NCBI RefSeq assembly: GCF_001687365.1
Contig: NZ_LGLV01000011.1
Location: 210,855 to 274,854, forward strand
Direction: 5' to 3'
Source: Pararhizobium polonicum
GTDB taxonomy: Bacteria; Pseudomonadota; Alphaproteobacteria; Rhizobiales; Rhizobiaceae
Length of the DNA stretch: 64,000 bases
A program made the position numbers and the translations under genes. The notes under the pieces were generated by a model that worked only from the letters and a program-made list of their open reading frames with translations, ran no database searches and was not told the origin of the DNA. Positions within the stretch are counted from its first letter, which is position 1. Each line of letters starts with the position of its first letter. Below, one piece after another: positions 28,341 to 36,476 of the stretch.

Positions 28341-29213
28341 ATGGTCGAGCTCGTCGCTGGTTTCATCGATGTCTTTGCGGACGCGCCGCTGACGGGCAAT
28401 CCGCTTGCCGTGGTGCAAGGGGCCGACAATCTGACCGACGAGGAGATGCGCCGGATTGCCGGTGAGTTCAATCAGGCTGAGACCACGTTCATCATGCGCA
28501 GCACACGCGCGGACTGGAAGTTGCGATCGTTCACCGCAAGCGGCGCGGAAGTGTTCGGTGCGGGGCACAATGCCCTCGGGGCATGGCTCTGGCTTGGAGA
28601 GCACGGCGAACTCGGGGACCTGACGACCGCGCGGACGTTTCAGCAGGAGATCGGCCCGGAGGTGCTCCCCATCGAGCTCGTGTCGATCGGTGGCCGCGTT
28701 CACGGGCGGATGCGCCAGGCGCCGTTGCGCCTGTTCGAGCCGCTGGATGATGTGACGCCGCTGGCCGCAGCCCTCGGCCTTGATCGCAGCGACATCCGCT
28801 CGGATCCACCGGCGCGTCCCGCCGATACCGGGGCGGCCCATCTGATGGTGCGGGTTCGCAACGCAGCCACCGTCGACAGCGCGCAGCCGGATGCCGGCAA
28901 GCTGCTTGCCGTTCTGGAGACAACATCGGCCGAGGGCTGCTACATTTATGCGCTCGATCCCGATGCACCGGCTGCGGCCTATGCCCGATTCTTCAACCCG
29001 ACCGTCGGCCTGTGGGAGGATGCGGCGACGGGAACCGCTGCCGGCCCGCTCGCGGCCTATCTCGCAGCGACCGGAAACCTGAACAGCAACGAACTGGCAA
29101 TCGAGCAAGGCACGAAAATGGGCCGCCGCAGCATTTTGCATATCCGGCTCACGCCCGAGCCCGAACTCTCCGGCACAGGTATCGTCGTGCTGCGGGGCGT
29201 ACTCCGGCTTTAG
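28341..29213 (+). CDS. PhzF family isomerase/epimerase
   Basis: 290 residues of the diaminopimelate-epimerase-like fold: VFADAPLTGNPLAVV, the catalytic Glu in FNQAETTFI, and ASGAEVFGAGHNALGAW; the second half has GLWEDAATGTAAGPLAAYL and EQGTKMGRRS. PhzF-type enzymes isomerise metabolites; most genomic members have no known substrate. ATG 28341 (MVELVAGF) matches family starts; upstream Met codons add a non-conserved lead. Divergent from its probable LysR regulator. Confidence 0.88.
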   Translation: MVELVAGFIDVFADAPLTGNPLAVVQGADNLTDEEMRRIAGEFNQAETTFIMRSTRADWKLRSFTASGAEVFGAGHNALGAWLWLGEHGELGDLTTARTFQQEIGPEVLPIELVSIGGRVHGRMRQAPLRLFEPLDDVTPLAAALGLDRSDIRSDPPARPADTGAAHLMVRVRNAATVDSAQPDAGKLLAVLETTSAEGCYIYALDPDAPAAAYARFFNPTVGLWEDAATGTAAGPLAAYLAATGNLNSNELAIEQGTKMGRRSILHIRLTPEPELSGTGIVVLRGVLRL

Positions 29214-29685
29214 GCGTGACATCGTCATCCATCGATCGGCGAAAGCCGGGAGGGCACCCCAACATATCGGCGGCATAGGATGGGCATGGCCCCGACTCAA
29301 TACGCGTTCTCATCGGGCGCGGACCGCCATACTCTCATCTATCATATTGAAAATGCTTTGATATGATCCCCGGGGAACGATCGCCCTGCCCGGCTTCTGT
29401 CCGCGCGGTACCGTTTGATCGCACAGGGGTACGATGCACCATAACCCGCGTCTGCCGCCGAGGTGATCCGCGCTTAGGCGCGTGGCTGTGGAATGTCCGG
29501 ATTGCCGGAAGGAAGGTTGCAGCCCGGTACTCCACATCCTGGCAGGTTGCGCGTTCCGGTCTCCGGGCGTCAAACTCCTGGCCTTGCGCCATAAGGCTTC
29601 GGTTTCAAAGAGCTATTACCCGGCTTGACACCAATTTCGACTGCTCCATATTGCAGTTTGCAACTACAACTTGGAGGAGAGAGTA
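29214..29685. other. Intergenic region between the PhzF-family gene and the secreted protein
   Basis: 472 bases with no supported gene. Open frames on both strands have atypical composition and no motif. The last 60 bases, with an AT-rich stretch and GGAGAGAG, should hold the promoter and RBS of the downstream secreted protein. Confidence 0.5.
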
Positions 29686-30120
29686 ATGATAACTCGTACC
29701 GCAGTTCTTGCCTCACTCGCACTTCTGGCAACGGTGTCCTTTATGACGCCCGCATCGGCGCTGACGATGAAGGAATGCAGTGTAAAATATAAGTCGGCGC
29801 AGGCCGACGGTTCTGCCAAGGGCGTGAAATGGAACGATTTCCGCAAAGCGCAATGCGGGGCCGATGCGACGGCGGAACCGGAAGTCTCGGCAGATAGCAA
29901 TGTCGAGCCGGACAAGCCGACGACTGTTTCACCGGCAGGTGTCAAATATCCGGCGGCCGTTGACACCAAATATTCGAGCGAAACGCCCGGCAAGGCGCGG
30001 ATGCACACCTGTGTCGACGCTTACCACGCCAACAAGAACGCAAACACGCTGGGCGGACTGAAGTGGATACAGAAGGGCGGCGGCTTCTACAGCCTCTGCA
30101 ATGCGAAGCTGAAGGGCTAA
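29686..30120 (+). CDS. Secreted protein with two Cys-flanked repeats, unknown
   Basis: 144 residues. A signal peptide (TAVLASLALLATVSFMTPASA) precedes two related units: C-x3-Y-x13-G-x2-W-x7-C (CSVKYKSAQ...KGVKWNDFRKAQC) and a second one (CVDAYHANK...GGLKWIQKGGGFYSLC), separated by a Pro/Val-rich linker. The layout is like PsiF-type small periplasmic proteins, but the family is not certain. RBS GGAGAGAG precedes the ATG at 29686. Confidence 0.72.
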   Translation: MITRTAVLASLALLATVSFMTPASALTMKECSVKYKSAQADGSAKGVKWNDFRKAQCGADATAEPEVSADSNVEPDKPTTVSPAGVKYPAAVDTKYSSETPGKARMHTCVDAYHANKNANTLGGLKWIQKGGGFYSLCNAKLKG

Positions 30121-30223
30121 GGCAGCTAGGGGCCTCGACTGCCTTCAACCAGACCCGCCGCTTTCATGGGTGGCGGGATCTGCGCTTTGTCAGGATTGCG
30201 TGCCTGTCTGGACAAAGCGGTCG

Positions 30224-30379
30224 CTAGCCTGAAATTTTGCCGGCAACGGCGATGACCGTGGTCAGGGCCGGCGCGTGAGCATGCGTCCACAGCTGATATC
30301 CGGCCACACCGCCCAGGATGGCGGACCATATGGCAAAATCCCCGATCCGAAACAGCGGCTCTCTTTTCATCCCGGTCAT
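30224..30379 (-). CDS. Small membrane protein (51 aa)
   Basis: On the minus strand, ATG 30379 (MTGMKREPLF) has GAGG directly upstream; a second in-frame ATG is at 30370. The product has one hydrophobic segment (FAIWSAILGGVAGYQLW), a His-rich stretch (THAHAP) and a short tail (VIAVAGKISG). Convergent to the secreted-protein gene. Function unknown; the RBS and coherent membrane helix argue it is real. Confidence 0.5.
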   Translation of the reverse strand: MTGMKREPLFRIGDFAIWSAILGGVAGYQLWTHAHAPALTTVIAVAGKISG

Positions 30380-30730
30380 CCTCGCATCCCCCGGTCATCC
30401 TCACATCCAAAGTGATGTCTTGGAGAGATATTGTGCCAAACGTTCACGTTTTGAAGGTGAGGTTTGGTGAACACACCATTTCACATTGACCAATAAAGCG
30501 CCGTCACCGGGGTAACCGGCATGGTTGCGAAGGCTTCGAGAACAGGTTGTGAGCGCAGGAGGAAAAGCTTTGAGAAAATTTCGTGCATTCGCCGAAATAT
30601 GCTATCTTCTTTGAGGAGCAACACTGCATCGAATGCTGTGGCGCCCGTTTCCGGCCTGTAACACAGTCTATGCAGTTCATGGAATTGAAGCGCTGCCCGG
30701 TGCGGTGCAAACGCGGTGAAGGAGAATGCA
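30380..30730. other. Intergenic region
   Basis: 351 bases with no convincing gene. It should carry the promoter of the 51-residue membrane protein (minus) and, at its right end, the promoter of the 72-residue protein (plus). No clear terminator or repeat is visible. Confidence 0.5.
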
Positions 30731-30949
30731 ATGCATTACAGCGTGCAGTTTTTCACCTGGACCCCGAAAGAGGGCGTCCATCAAGTCGGGAAGACGATCG
30801 AGATCGACGCGATCAATCCAAAGCTTGCGGCCGTATCGCTGCTGGGGTTGCGGCTGGACGAGACCGGCGCGGCCAAAAAGCTCGCGGTGCGCGTCTGGAA
30901 TGCACCGGACGACAGCAAAGCCGATTGTGCGTGCTTCTACTATCATTGA
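30731..30949 (+). CDS. Small conserved-looking soluble protein (72 aa)
   Basis: The ATG at 30731 (MHYSVQFFTWTP) has AAGGAG six bases upstream, a near-perfect site; an upstream in-frame start is not needed. The product is short and mostly beta-like, ending CACFYYH with two Cys. No family is recognised. Found between the small membrane protein and tRNA-Cys. Confidence 0.58.
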   Translation: MHYSVQFFTWTPKEGVHQVGKTIEIDAINPKLAAVSLLGLRLDETGAAKKLAVRVWNAPDDSKADCACFYYH

Positions 30950-31113
30950 TCCCGCCGCCTCCGGCGATTTGATCCCTCGTTTTCCGGCTACGGGCCGACG
31001 CTTGTGGCTGGATGATGAAGCGCAGCTGATTTCCGCCGGTTGCGGCCCTTGGCCGTCCAATCGGATTCTGACGCTTTTCTGCGCCATCTCATTGTAATCA
31101 CTGTGGGAAATTT

Positions 31114-31187
31114 TGGAGGCCTCGCCCGGAATTGAACCGGGGTGCAAGGATTTGCAGTCCTCTGCGTCACCACTCCGCCACGAGGCC
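31114..31187 (-). tRNA. tRNA-Cys(GCA)
   Basis: Minus-strand cloverleaf: acceptor GGCCTCG with CGAGGCC, anticodon loop CTGCAAA (anticodon GCA), T-arm CCCGGTTCAATTCCGGG, discriminator T and encoded CCA. Confidence 0.97.
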
Positions 31188-31479
31188 TCACGAGTTCTAA
31201 ATCGTCGAACTGTGGCGGCGGTTTAGAATGATCCTAGAAAAATCGCAAGAGGATATTTCCGAAAAACATCCGTGGTGAGTTCCGAAATGACGTTTCCGAA
31301 CCGTTCTCCCGCTATCCGGTTCGGCGATCGCTTCATTCCTGGTAAAATCCAGCAACGCCCTGCCCCGCTGTTCTGGCCGTCCGGCACCGGCGGCGCAGAA
31401 AAACGCCTCCTCCGGCCCACGCTGCCAGACAATGAATGCTGGTTTTCCAATTGCTGCCGGGGTCGGAAATGAACCCGGA

Positions 31480-32193
31480 TTAGTGGTAGCGGCGGATCAG
31501 CCCCACCAGTTTCCCCTGGATCTTCACCCGGTCGGGCCCGAAAATCCGTGTCTCATAGGCCGGATTGGCGGCTTCGAGCGCGATTGAGGCGCCCTTTCGA
31601 CGAAAACGCTTCAGCGTTGCCTCTTCATCGTCCACCAGGGCGACGATGATTTCGCCAGGGCTGGCGGTCGTCGTATTGCGGATGATCACCGTGTCGCCGT
31701 CGAGAATGCCGGCCTCGATCATCGAATCGCCGCGCACTTCCAGTGCGTAATGCTCGCCGGTTCCAACCATTTCCAACGGCACGGAAATGTCATGCGTGTT
31801 GTTCTGGATGGCCGAAATCGGTACACCGGCGGCGATCCGCCCCATGACGGGTATGGAAACGCTGTCGCTATTGGCGGCTGCGGGTTTGGCGGGCGCCGCC
31901 GGCGCCGGCTGGGCGCCAAGGCTGCCCTGGATGACACTGGGGGAAAAGCCGCGCTTGGGCTGCAGGCTCATGGAATAGGCTTCCGGCAGCTTGATCACCT
32001 CCAGGGCCCGCGCCCGGTTGGGCAATCGCCGAATGAAGCCCCGCTCCTCGAGCGCCGTTATCAGCCGGTGGATGCCGGATTTTGACGCGAGATCCAGCGC
32101 ATCCTTCATTTCGTCGAAAGACGGCGGCACGCCCGATTCCTTCATTCTTTCGTGAATGAACAGAAGCAGTTCCTGTTGCTTGCGGGTCAGCAT
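31480..32193 (-). CDS. lexA: LexA repressor
   Basis: 237 residues. LexA represses the SOS regulon and cleaves itself when RecA filaments form. The N-terminal winged HTH spans residues 1-65 ([25 protein letters not shown]). The Ala-Gly cleavage site is at 122-123 (RIAAGVP), the catalytic Ser is 157 (RGDSMIEAG) and Lys is 195 (ATLKRF). A Pro/Ala-rich linker (95-108) is long, as in rhizobia. Half-sites of a GTTC-N7-GTTC SOS box lie upstream, so it is autoregulated. Confidence 0.97.
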   Translation of the reverse strand: MLTRKQQELLLFIHERMKESGVPPSFDEMKDALDLASKSGIHRLITALEERGFIRRLPNRARALEVIKLPEAYSMSLQPKRGFSPSVIQGSLGAQPAPAAPAKPAAANSDSVSIPVMGRIAAGVPISAIQNNTHDISVPLEMVGTGEHYALEVRGDSMIEAGILDGDTVIIRNTTTASPGEIIVALVDDEEATLKRFRRKGASIALEAANPAYETRIFGPDRVKIQGKLVGLIRRYH

Positions 32194-32230
32194 GAACGAT
32201 CACTCCAGAATCGAGAAACAAATCAAGAAC

Positions 32231-32256
32231 GAACACTATATGTTCCATATGTGTTC
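32231..32256. promoter_or_regulatory. SOS (LexA) box upstream of lexA
   Basis: GTTC-N7-GTTC (32242-32256) is the alphaproteobacterial LexA site, 49-63 bases upstream of lexA. A GAAC half-site at 32231 is seven bases to its left, so three half-sites lie in an 11-base phase. Confidence 0.85.
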
Positions 32257-32464
32257 CGCAAGTCCCTAAAATTCGTTGAATGTTTTCAAGGGCCGAGGGC
32301 CTCGCTGCCGATTGGCCTGCCCCGGATGACGGACAGTCGCCGCAGACTCATGCTCCGCGCGCAGATGCCGCTTACATCTTGGAATGCATTGCACGCGCGT
32401 CACCATCCCCGCTGGCCTTGTGCTTTCCCGGCTGGGGTCGATTCGATGAACGGTCAGGCTGATG

Positions 32465-32743
32465 CTAGCGCGAAACCTGCCGTTTGCGGCCCCACCAGAC
32501 GGACAGTCTGCGCCGCTGCCGCCGGACGAAGGCGAGGTCGTGCGAGAGTACGATCAGGCCCAGCGGCACCATCCAGAACCCGAGAATGGGCAGAAAGCCG
32601 AGCATGCCGCCGAAGATCAGTCCACCGCCCATGGCGATGCGCGGCGCCCGCGATTGCGGCAGCCGCATGCGCCACGACCCGATGACAAGTTCATGCGTGC
32701 GCGCATCGATCCCGAATTTTTTCGTTTTCTGCGGTTGTACCAT
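32465..32743 (-). CDS. Small membrane protein conserved in rhizobia (92 aa)
   Basis: ATG 32743 has GGAG about five bases upstream (MVQPQKTKKFGIDART); the longer frame upstream is Cys- and Gly-rich without coding character. One or two hydrophobic segments (MGGGLIFGGMLGFLPILGFWMVPLGLIVLS) are followed by a strongly basic tail (RRQRRRLSVWWGRKRQVSR), suggesting an inner-membrane protein with cytosolic tail. No family is recognised. Confidence 0.65.
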   Translation of the reverse strand: MVQPQKTKKFGIDARTHELVIGSWRMRLPQSRAPRIAMGGGLIFGGMLGFLPILGFWMVPLGLIVLSHDLAFVRRQRRRLSVWWGRKRQVSR

Positions 32744-32958
32744 CAACTCCACCTGTTCGAATGCGAGACGCGCCCATGATGCCCCGCAACCCCGCAACGG
32801 CAAGGGTTTGGTTCGTCGGCACGTCGCGCATGTACCGCCTCCCTCAGATGGGGCGTTCTCCACAGCCAGACAAGATTGTTTGTTTTTTTTTGAAAAACCG
32901 CTTGGCAAATCGGAAAAGCATTTGTATTAGCAGCCTCACTTCTGCAGCGCGCAGATGA

Positions 32959-33033
32959 TCCCTGGTAGCTCAGCGGTAGAGCATTCGACTGTTAATCGAC
33001 AGGTCGCCGGTTCGAATCCGGCCCGGGGAGCCA
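32959..33033 (+). tRNA. tRNA-Asn(GUU)
   Basis: Acceptor TCCCTGG with CCGGGGA (one U-G pair), D-arm GCTCAGCGGTAGAGC, anticodon loop CTGTTAA (anticodon GUU), T-arm CCGGTTCGAATCCGG and encoded CCA. Confidence 0.97.
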
Positions 33034-33040
33034 AATTCAT

Positions 33041-33072
33041 AAAGCCTTCGCAGAGATGCGGAGGCTTTTTTG
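33041..33072 (+). terminator. Rho-independent terminator after tRNA-Asn
   Basis: AAAGCCT-CGC pairs with GCG-AGGCTTT, with a run of Ts, eight bases after the tRNA. Confidence 0.85.
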
Positions 33073-33235
33073 ATTTTCGGCCATGTTTTGCGCGGCGATG
33101 ACTGCACTGGACAGTTGCGGCTGGCGGATGGGAAACAATCCGCGATGAAAAGCCCAAGATGACGGATGCGCGACTTTCTTTCGGCATTACTCTATACACG
33201 AACGACCTTATCCGGATTAGAGACAGGAGCAGAGA

Positions 33236-33868
33236 ATGCCGTCGACCGAACTGCTGATTGCTTTCCTCGCCACCACGGCGGTCTTTGCCTATATTCCAGG
33301 TCCGGCGATGCTCTATGCCGCGGCCCAGACCATTGCACGCGGCCGCTGGTCCGGCCTGATGGCGGCGCTTGGCATCCATCTCGGCGGTTATGCCCATGTT
33401 ATTGCCGCCGCCGCCGGTCTGTCGATCCTGTTCCATGCGGTGCCGACCCTGTACATGATCGTGAAATTTGCCGGCGCTGCCTACCTTGTCTGGCTGGGCA
33501 TCTCGCTGTTTCGCGCGGGAGTGCCGAGTGACGCCGCCCTGCCCGGCATCGAGCCGAAATCCGGCCGCCGTGCCTTCTTCGAAAGCGTCACCGTCGAGGT
33601 CCTCAATCCCAAGACGGCGATTTTCTTCGTCGCCTTCCTGCCGCAGTTCATCGATGCATCCGCCGCGTTTCCGGTGTGGCTGCAACTTGCCATCCTCGGC
33701 ACGATCGTCAACCTGATGTTTTCGTCCGCCGATATCGTCTGCGTGTTTCTGGCCGGAGCGCTGATTGCAAGGCTGCGGCGTTCCAGCCATGCGCAGCGCC
33801 TGATGCAGCGAGCAGGCGGGGCTATTCTGGTCGGCCTGGGCGCCCACCTCGCCTTCCAGAAAAGCTGA
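33236..33868 (+). CDS. LysE/RhtB family amino-acid exporter
   Basis: 210 residues with about six hydrophobic segments. The N-terminal signature is IPGPAMLYAAAQTIARGRWSGLMAALGIHLGG and the second KFAGAAYLVWLGISLF, then LNPKTAIFFVAFLPQF, all typical of RhtB-type exporters of homoserine, threonine and other amino acids. Substrate not readable. ATG 33236 has AGGAGCAGAGA just upstream. Confidence 0.92.
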   Translation: MPSTELLIAFLATTAVFAYIPGPAMLYAAAQTIARGRWSGLMAALGIHLGGYAHVIAAAAGLSILFHAVPTLYMIVKFAGAAYLVWLGISLFRAGVPSDAALPGIEPKSGRRAFFESVTVEVLNPKTAIFFVAFLPQFIDASAAFPVWLQLAILGTIVNLMFSSADIVCVFLAGALIARLRRSSHAQRLMQRAGGAILVGLGAHLAFQKS

Positions 33869-33889
33869 TTCCGGCGCTTTTCTCCGTTT

Positions 33890-34356
33890 CGTAGCGGTCT
33901 GCCGCTGTCGCCATAGGACGTCGGCACCGGTGGATGAAGCCGGTCGGCCGTTGTTTCAGCTACGACGTGTTTTCCCTGATGATCGATCTCGACCGGCTGG
34001 ACGAGGCGGATGTCCGCCGGCAATGCGATGCTTTTCCGCGTCTCGCCGTTCATCCCGATGAGATGCGCCGGCGCATTCTGGAAACCGACAAGCACGGGCC
34101 ACGGCTGCCTGCGACATTCTCCGGCGTCCAACCGACGTGGAAGACGGGCAAGATTTTGCGTCTTGTTACGCGCATCCCGCATCTTACACTCGAGATTGTC
34201 GCAGGGATTCACTGGGAGGTGTTGAAGCTCTGGATCAAAGGCGTCCGTTGCATTTCGCGCCCGCAAGCGCCGCAGGCAACGAGCGTCTGGAGGAATGGCC
34301 ACAAAGTATCGCCCGGATTTTCCGATGAATCCCAGGTTGGCGGGCCGGCCGAATGA
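33890..34356 (+). pseudogene. DUF1365 family gene with internal deletion
   Basis: The open frame from 33934 reads like the N-terminus of DUF1365 proteins (RCFSYDVFSLMIDLDRLDEAD), then jumps to what is normally the C-terminus (ATFSG, PHLTLEIVAGIHWEVLKLWIKGV). Full proteins are about 250-270 residues; here 140 are encoded and the middle is missing. The 5' end may also be degraded: the frame is open back to a TAG at 33892. DUF1365 genes usually precede cfa, as here (26 bases), so this is a decayed partner of the next gene. Confidence 0.75.
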
Positions 34357-34399
34357 GGCTATTTTGTGTCGATAACAATGATTGCTGAGGATCTGTCGC

Positions 34400-35653
34400 A
34401 TGAATACAGCAGGCACCGGTTATTGTGATCCGAAGGACGGCGAACGTCTTTCCACCGAGAATTTGTCACGCATTGTCAAAGGCCTGCCCGCAAAGGCGCA
34501 GATGGTTCTGCGCGGTCTCGTTCATATGCAGGCCGGCTGTCTGAAACTGACCTTGCCCGACAATCGCACCGTGGTCATCAAGGGCAAGGCCCAGGGCCCC
34601 GTTGCCTCCGTTACGCTGCACAATTGGAACCTGCTGCACCGGGCGTTGACCGGCGGCACCATCGCCGTTGCCGAAAGCTATATGGACGGCGATTGGGACA
34701 GCCCGGATGTCGGCGCTTTCCTGGAACTTTTCCTCGTCAACACCGAGGTTGGCCGCAACTTCTCCAATGGCGCGCGCGGCGTGCTGCGGCTGGTCGAAAA
34801 ATTCCGCCACTGGATGAACGCCAATACCAAGACCGGTTCGAAGCGGAACATTTCCGCCCATTACGATCTCGGCAACGCCTTCTACAAGCAATGGCTCGAT
34901 CCGACGATGACCTATTCCTCGGCGCTCTATTCGACGGGGGCCAATGACCTGCAGTCGGCCCAGCGCGCCAAGTACAAGGCTCTTGCGGATGCCGCAAATA
35001 TCAGGGCTGGCGATCATGTGCTCGAGATCGGCTGCGGCTGGGGCGGTTTTGCCGAATATGCGGCGGGTGAGATCGGCTGCAAGGTGACCGGCCTGACGAT
35101 CAGCCGCGAACAGCTCGCCTTTGCCAATGAGCGCATGAAGAAGGCGGGCCTGTCGGACAAGGTCGAGATCAAGTTTCAGGATTATCGTGACGAAACCGGG
35201 CTTTACGACCGGATCGTCTCCATCGAGATGTTCGAGGCTGTTGGCGAAAAATACTGGCCGGCCTATTTTTCGCAGTTGCAGCGCTGCCTGAAGCCGGGCG
35301 GAAAAGCCGGCCTGCAGATCATCACCATCAAGCCGGAATCCTATCGGGAATATCGCGCCAATCCGGATTTCATCCAGAAATACGTCTTTCCCGGCGGCAT
35401 GCTGCCGACACCCCAGCACTTGATCGATCTCGGCCGCAAGGTGGGCTTGAAGATCAGCGGCGATTTCGGCTTCGGCCTCGATTATGCCCGCACGCTGGCC
35501 GAATGGCGCGAGCGCTTCTGGAGCGTCTGGGACAAGGTCGAGCCGCTCGGTTTCGACATCCGCTTCAAGCGACTCTGGGAGTTCTACCTGTTCTACTGCG
35601 AAGCCGGTTTCCGCGCCAAAAACATCGATGTGAGGCAGATCGTCTATGAATGA
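34400..35653 (+). CDS. cfa: Cyclopropane-fatty-acyl-phospholipid synthase
   Basis: 417 residues. It adds a methylene from SAM across the double bond of unsaturated phospholipid acyl chains. The N-terminal lipid-binding part has ALTGGTIAVAESYMDGDW; the SAM-binding domain contains ISAHYDLGNAFYKQWLD, LEIGCGWGGFAEYAA, and SIEMFEAVGEKYW; the C-terminus has YLFYCEAGFRAKNIDV, with the catalytic Cys. ATG 34400 has GAGGA eight bases upstream. Its usual partner DUF1365 is deleted internally here. Confidence 0.93.
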   Translation: MNTAGTGYCDPKDGERLSTENLSRIVKGLPAKAQMVLRGLVHMQAGCLKLTLPDNRTVVIKGKAQGPVASVTLHNWNLLHRALTGGTIAVAESYMDGDWDSPDVGAFLELFLVNTEVGRNFSNGARGVLRLVEKFRHWMNANTKTGSKRNISAHYDLGNAFYKQWLDPTMTYSSALYSTGANDLQSAQRAKYKALADAANIRAGDHVLEIGCGWGGFAEYAAGEIGCKVTGLTISREQLAFANERMKKAGLSDKVEIKFQDYRDETGLYDRIVSIEMFEAVGEKYWPAYFSQLQRCLKPGGKAGLQIITIKPESYREYRANPDFIQKYVFPGGMLPTPQHLIDLGRKVGLKISGDFGFGLDYARTLAEWRERFWSVWDKVEPLGFDIRFKRLWEFYLFYCEAGFRAKNIDVRQIVYE

Positions 35654-35806
35654 GCGCCTATCCGGCGGCGCTGCCCACGTGCATCTCAGCCGCCGGATGC
35701 TTCTCTCGCGTATTCGGCAATAAAGTCATCTCCGCGGCTTTACCGCCACGGCCGGGACGCTTATGCAGGCCGCAGCTTTTCAATCGGTCGTTTCAAAGGT
35801 GATGAC

Positions 35807-36163
35807 GTGCGTCTTGCATGGGTTTTTCTGGCGCTCGCCATCGCGACCGAGGTTATCGGTCTGACGGTCATGAAGGCGGCATCGACAGGCGGCGGCGTCT
35901 GGGGCTACGCCGTCATGTATGTATCGATCGCGCTGTCCTATGTCTTCCTTGCCAAGGCGGTGAAGACGATCTCGGTCGGTGTCGCCTATGCCATCTGGGA
36001 AGGCTCCGGCATCGCGCTGATCACCCTCGTTTCGGTGTTCGTTTTCAATCATGTGCTGAACTACCAGGAGATGATCGGGCTGATGATGGCCGTCGGCGGC
36101 ATCATTCTGGTCAACGCCGGCGAAGTCCATGACGATGGGGAGGCCGCCGATGACCACGCCTAA
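35807..36163 (+). CDS. mdtI: SMR efflux transporter subunit, MdtI-like
   Basis: 118 residues, four transmembrane helices, with the conserved Glu in helix 1 (AIATEVIGLTVMKAA) and GVAYAIWEGSGIA in helix 3. A GTG at 35807 gives a compact start (MRLAWVFLAL). SMR pumps export cationic drugs or polyamines and, as pairs, work as heterodimers. It overlaps the next SMR gene by 14 bases. Confidence 0.88.
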   Translation: MRLAWVFLALAIATEVIGLTVMKAASTGGGVWGYAVMYVSIALSYVFLAKAVKTISVGVAYAIWEGSGIALITLVSVFVFNHVLNYQEMIGLMMAVGGIILVNAGEVHDDGEAADDHA

Positions 36164-36476
36164 CATCTATTTCATCTTCGCCGTGCTGGCCGGCATCCTC
36201 GACGTCGCCGCCAACCTCGCCTCGACCAAATCCAACGGTTTTGCCCGGCGTGGCTGGGGCGCCCTGTCGATCCTGCTGGTGCTGGCCGCGTTCGCCCTGC
36301 TGGTCGAAGCCGTGAAAGGCATGGATCTGGCGATCGCCTATGCCATTCTCGGTGCTACCGGAATTTTCGGCACGGCGATTTCCGCGCGGGTTCTTTTCGG
36401 CCAGAAGCTGAAGCCGATCGGCTGGGTCGGGCTTGCTCTCGTCTTCGGCGCGGTCGTCGTCCTTCACACCGCCTGA
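36150..36476 (+). CDS. mdtJ: SMR efflux transporter subunit, MdtJ-like
   Basis: 108 residues, four transmembrane segments. Helix 1 has Asp in place of Glu (AVLAGILDVAANLASTKS), and helix 3 has IAYAILGATGIFG. A GGAGG seven bases before the ATG at 36150 sits inside the preceding gene. Pairs with one altered member form heterodimeric pumps (MdtIJ, EbrAB). Converges on the SDR gene, with a 13-base overlap. Confidence 0.85.
   Translation: MTTPNIYFIFAVLAGILDVAANLASTKSNGFARRGWGALSILLVLAAFALLVEAVKGMDLAIAYAILGATGIFGTAISARVLFGQKLKPIGWVGLALVFGAVVVLHTA

Noticed and set aside
29363..29686. 107-codon frame before the secreted-protein gene
   Set aside because: Arg-rich composition without a motif, with no RBS; looks like random open frame.
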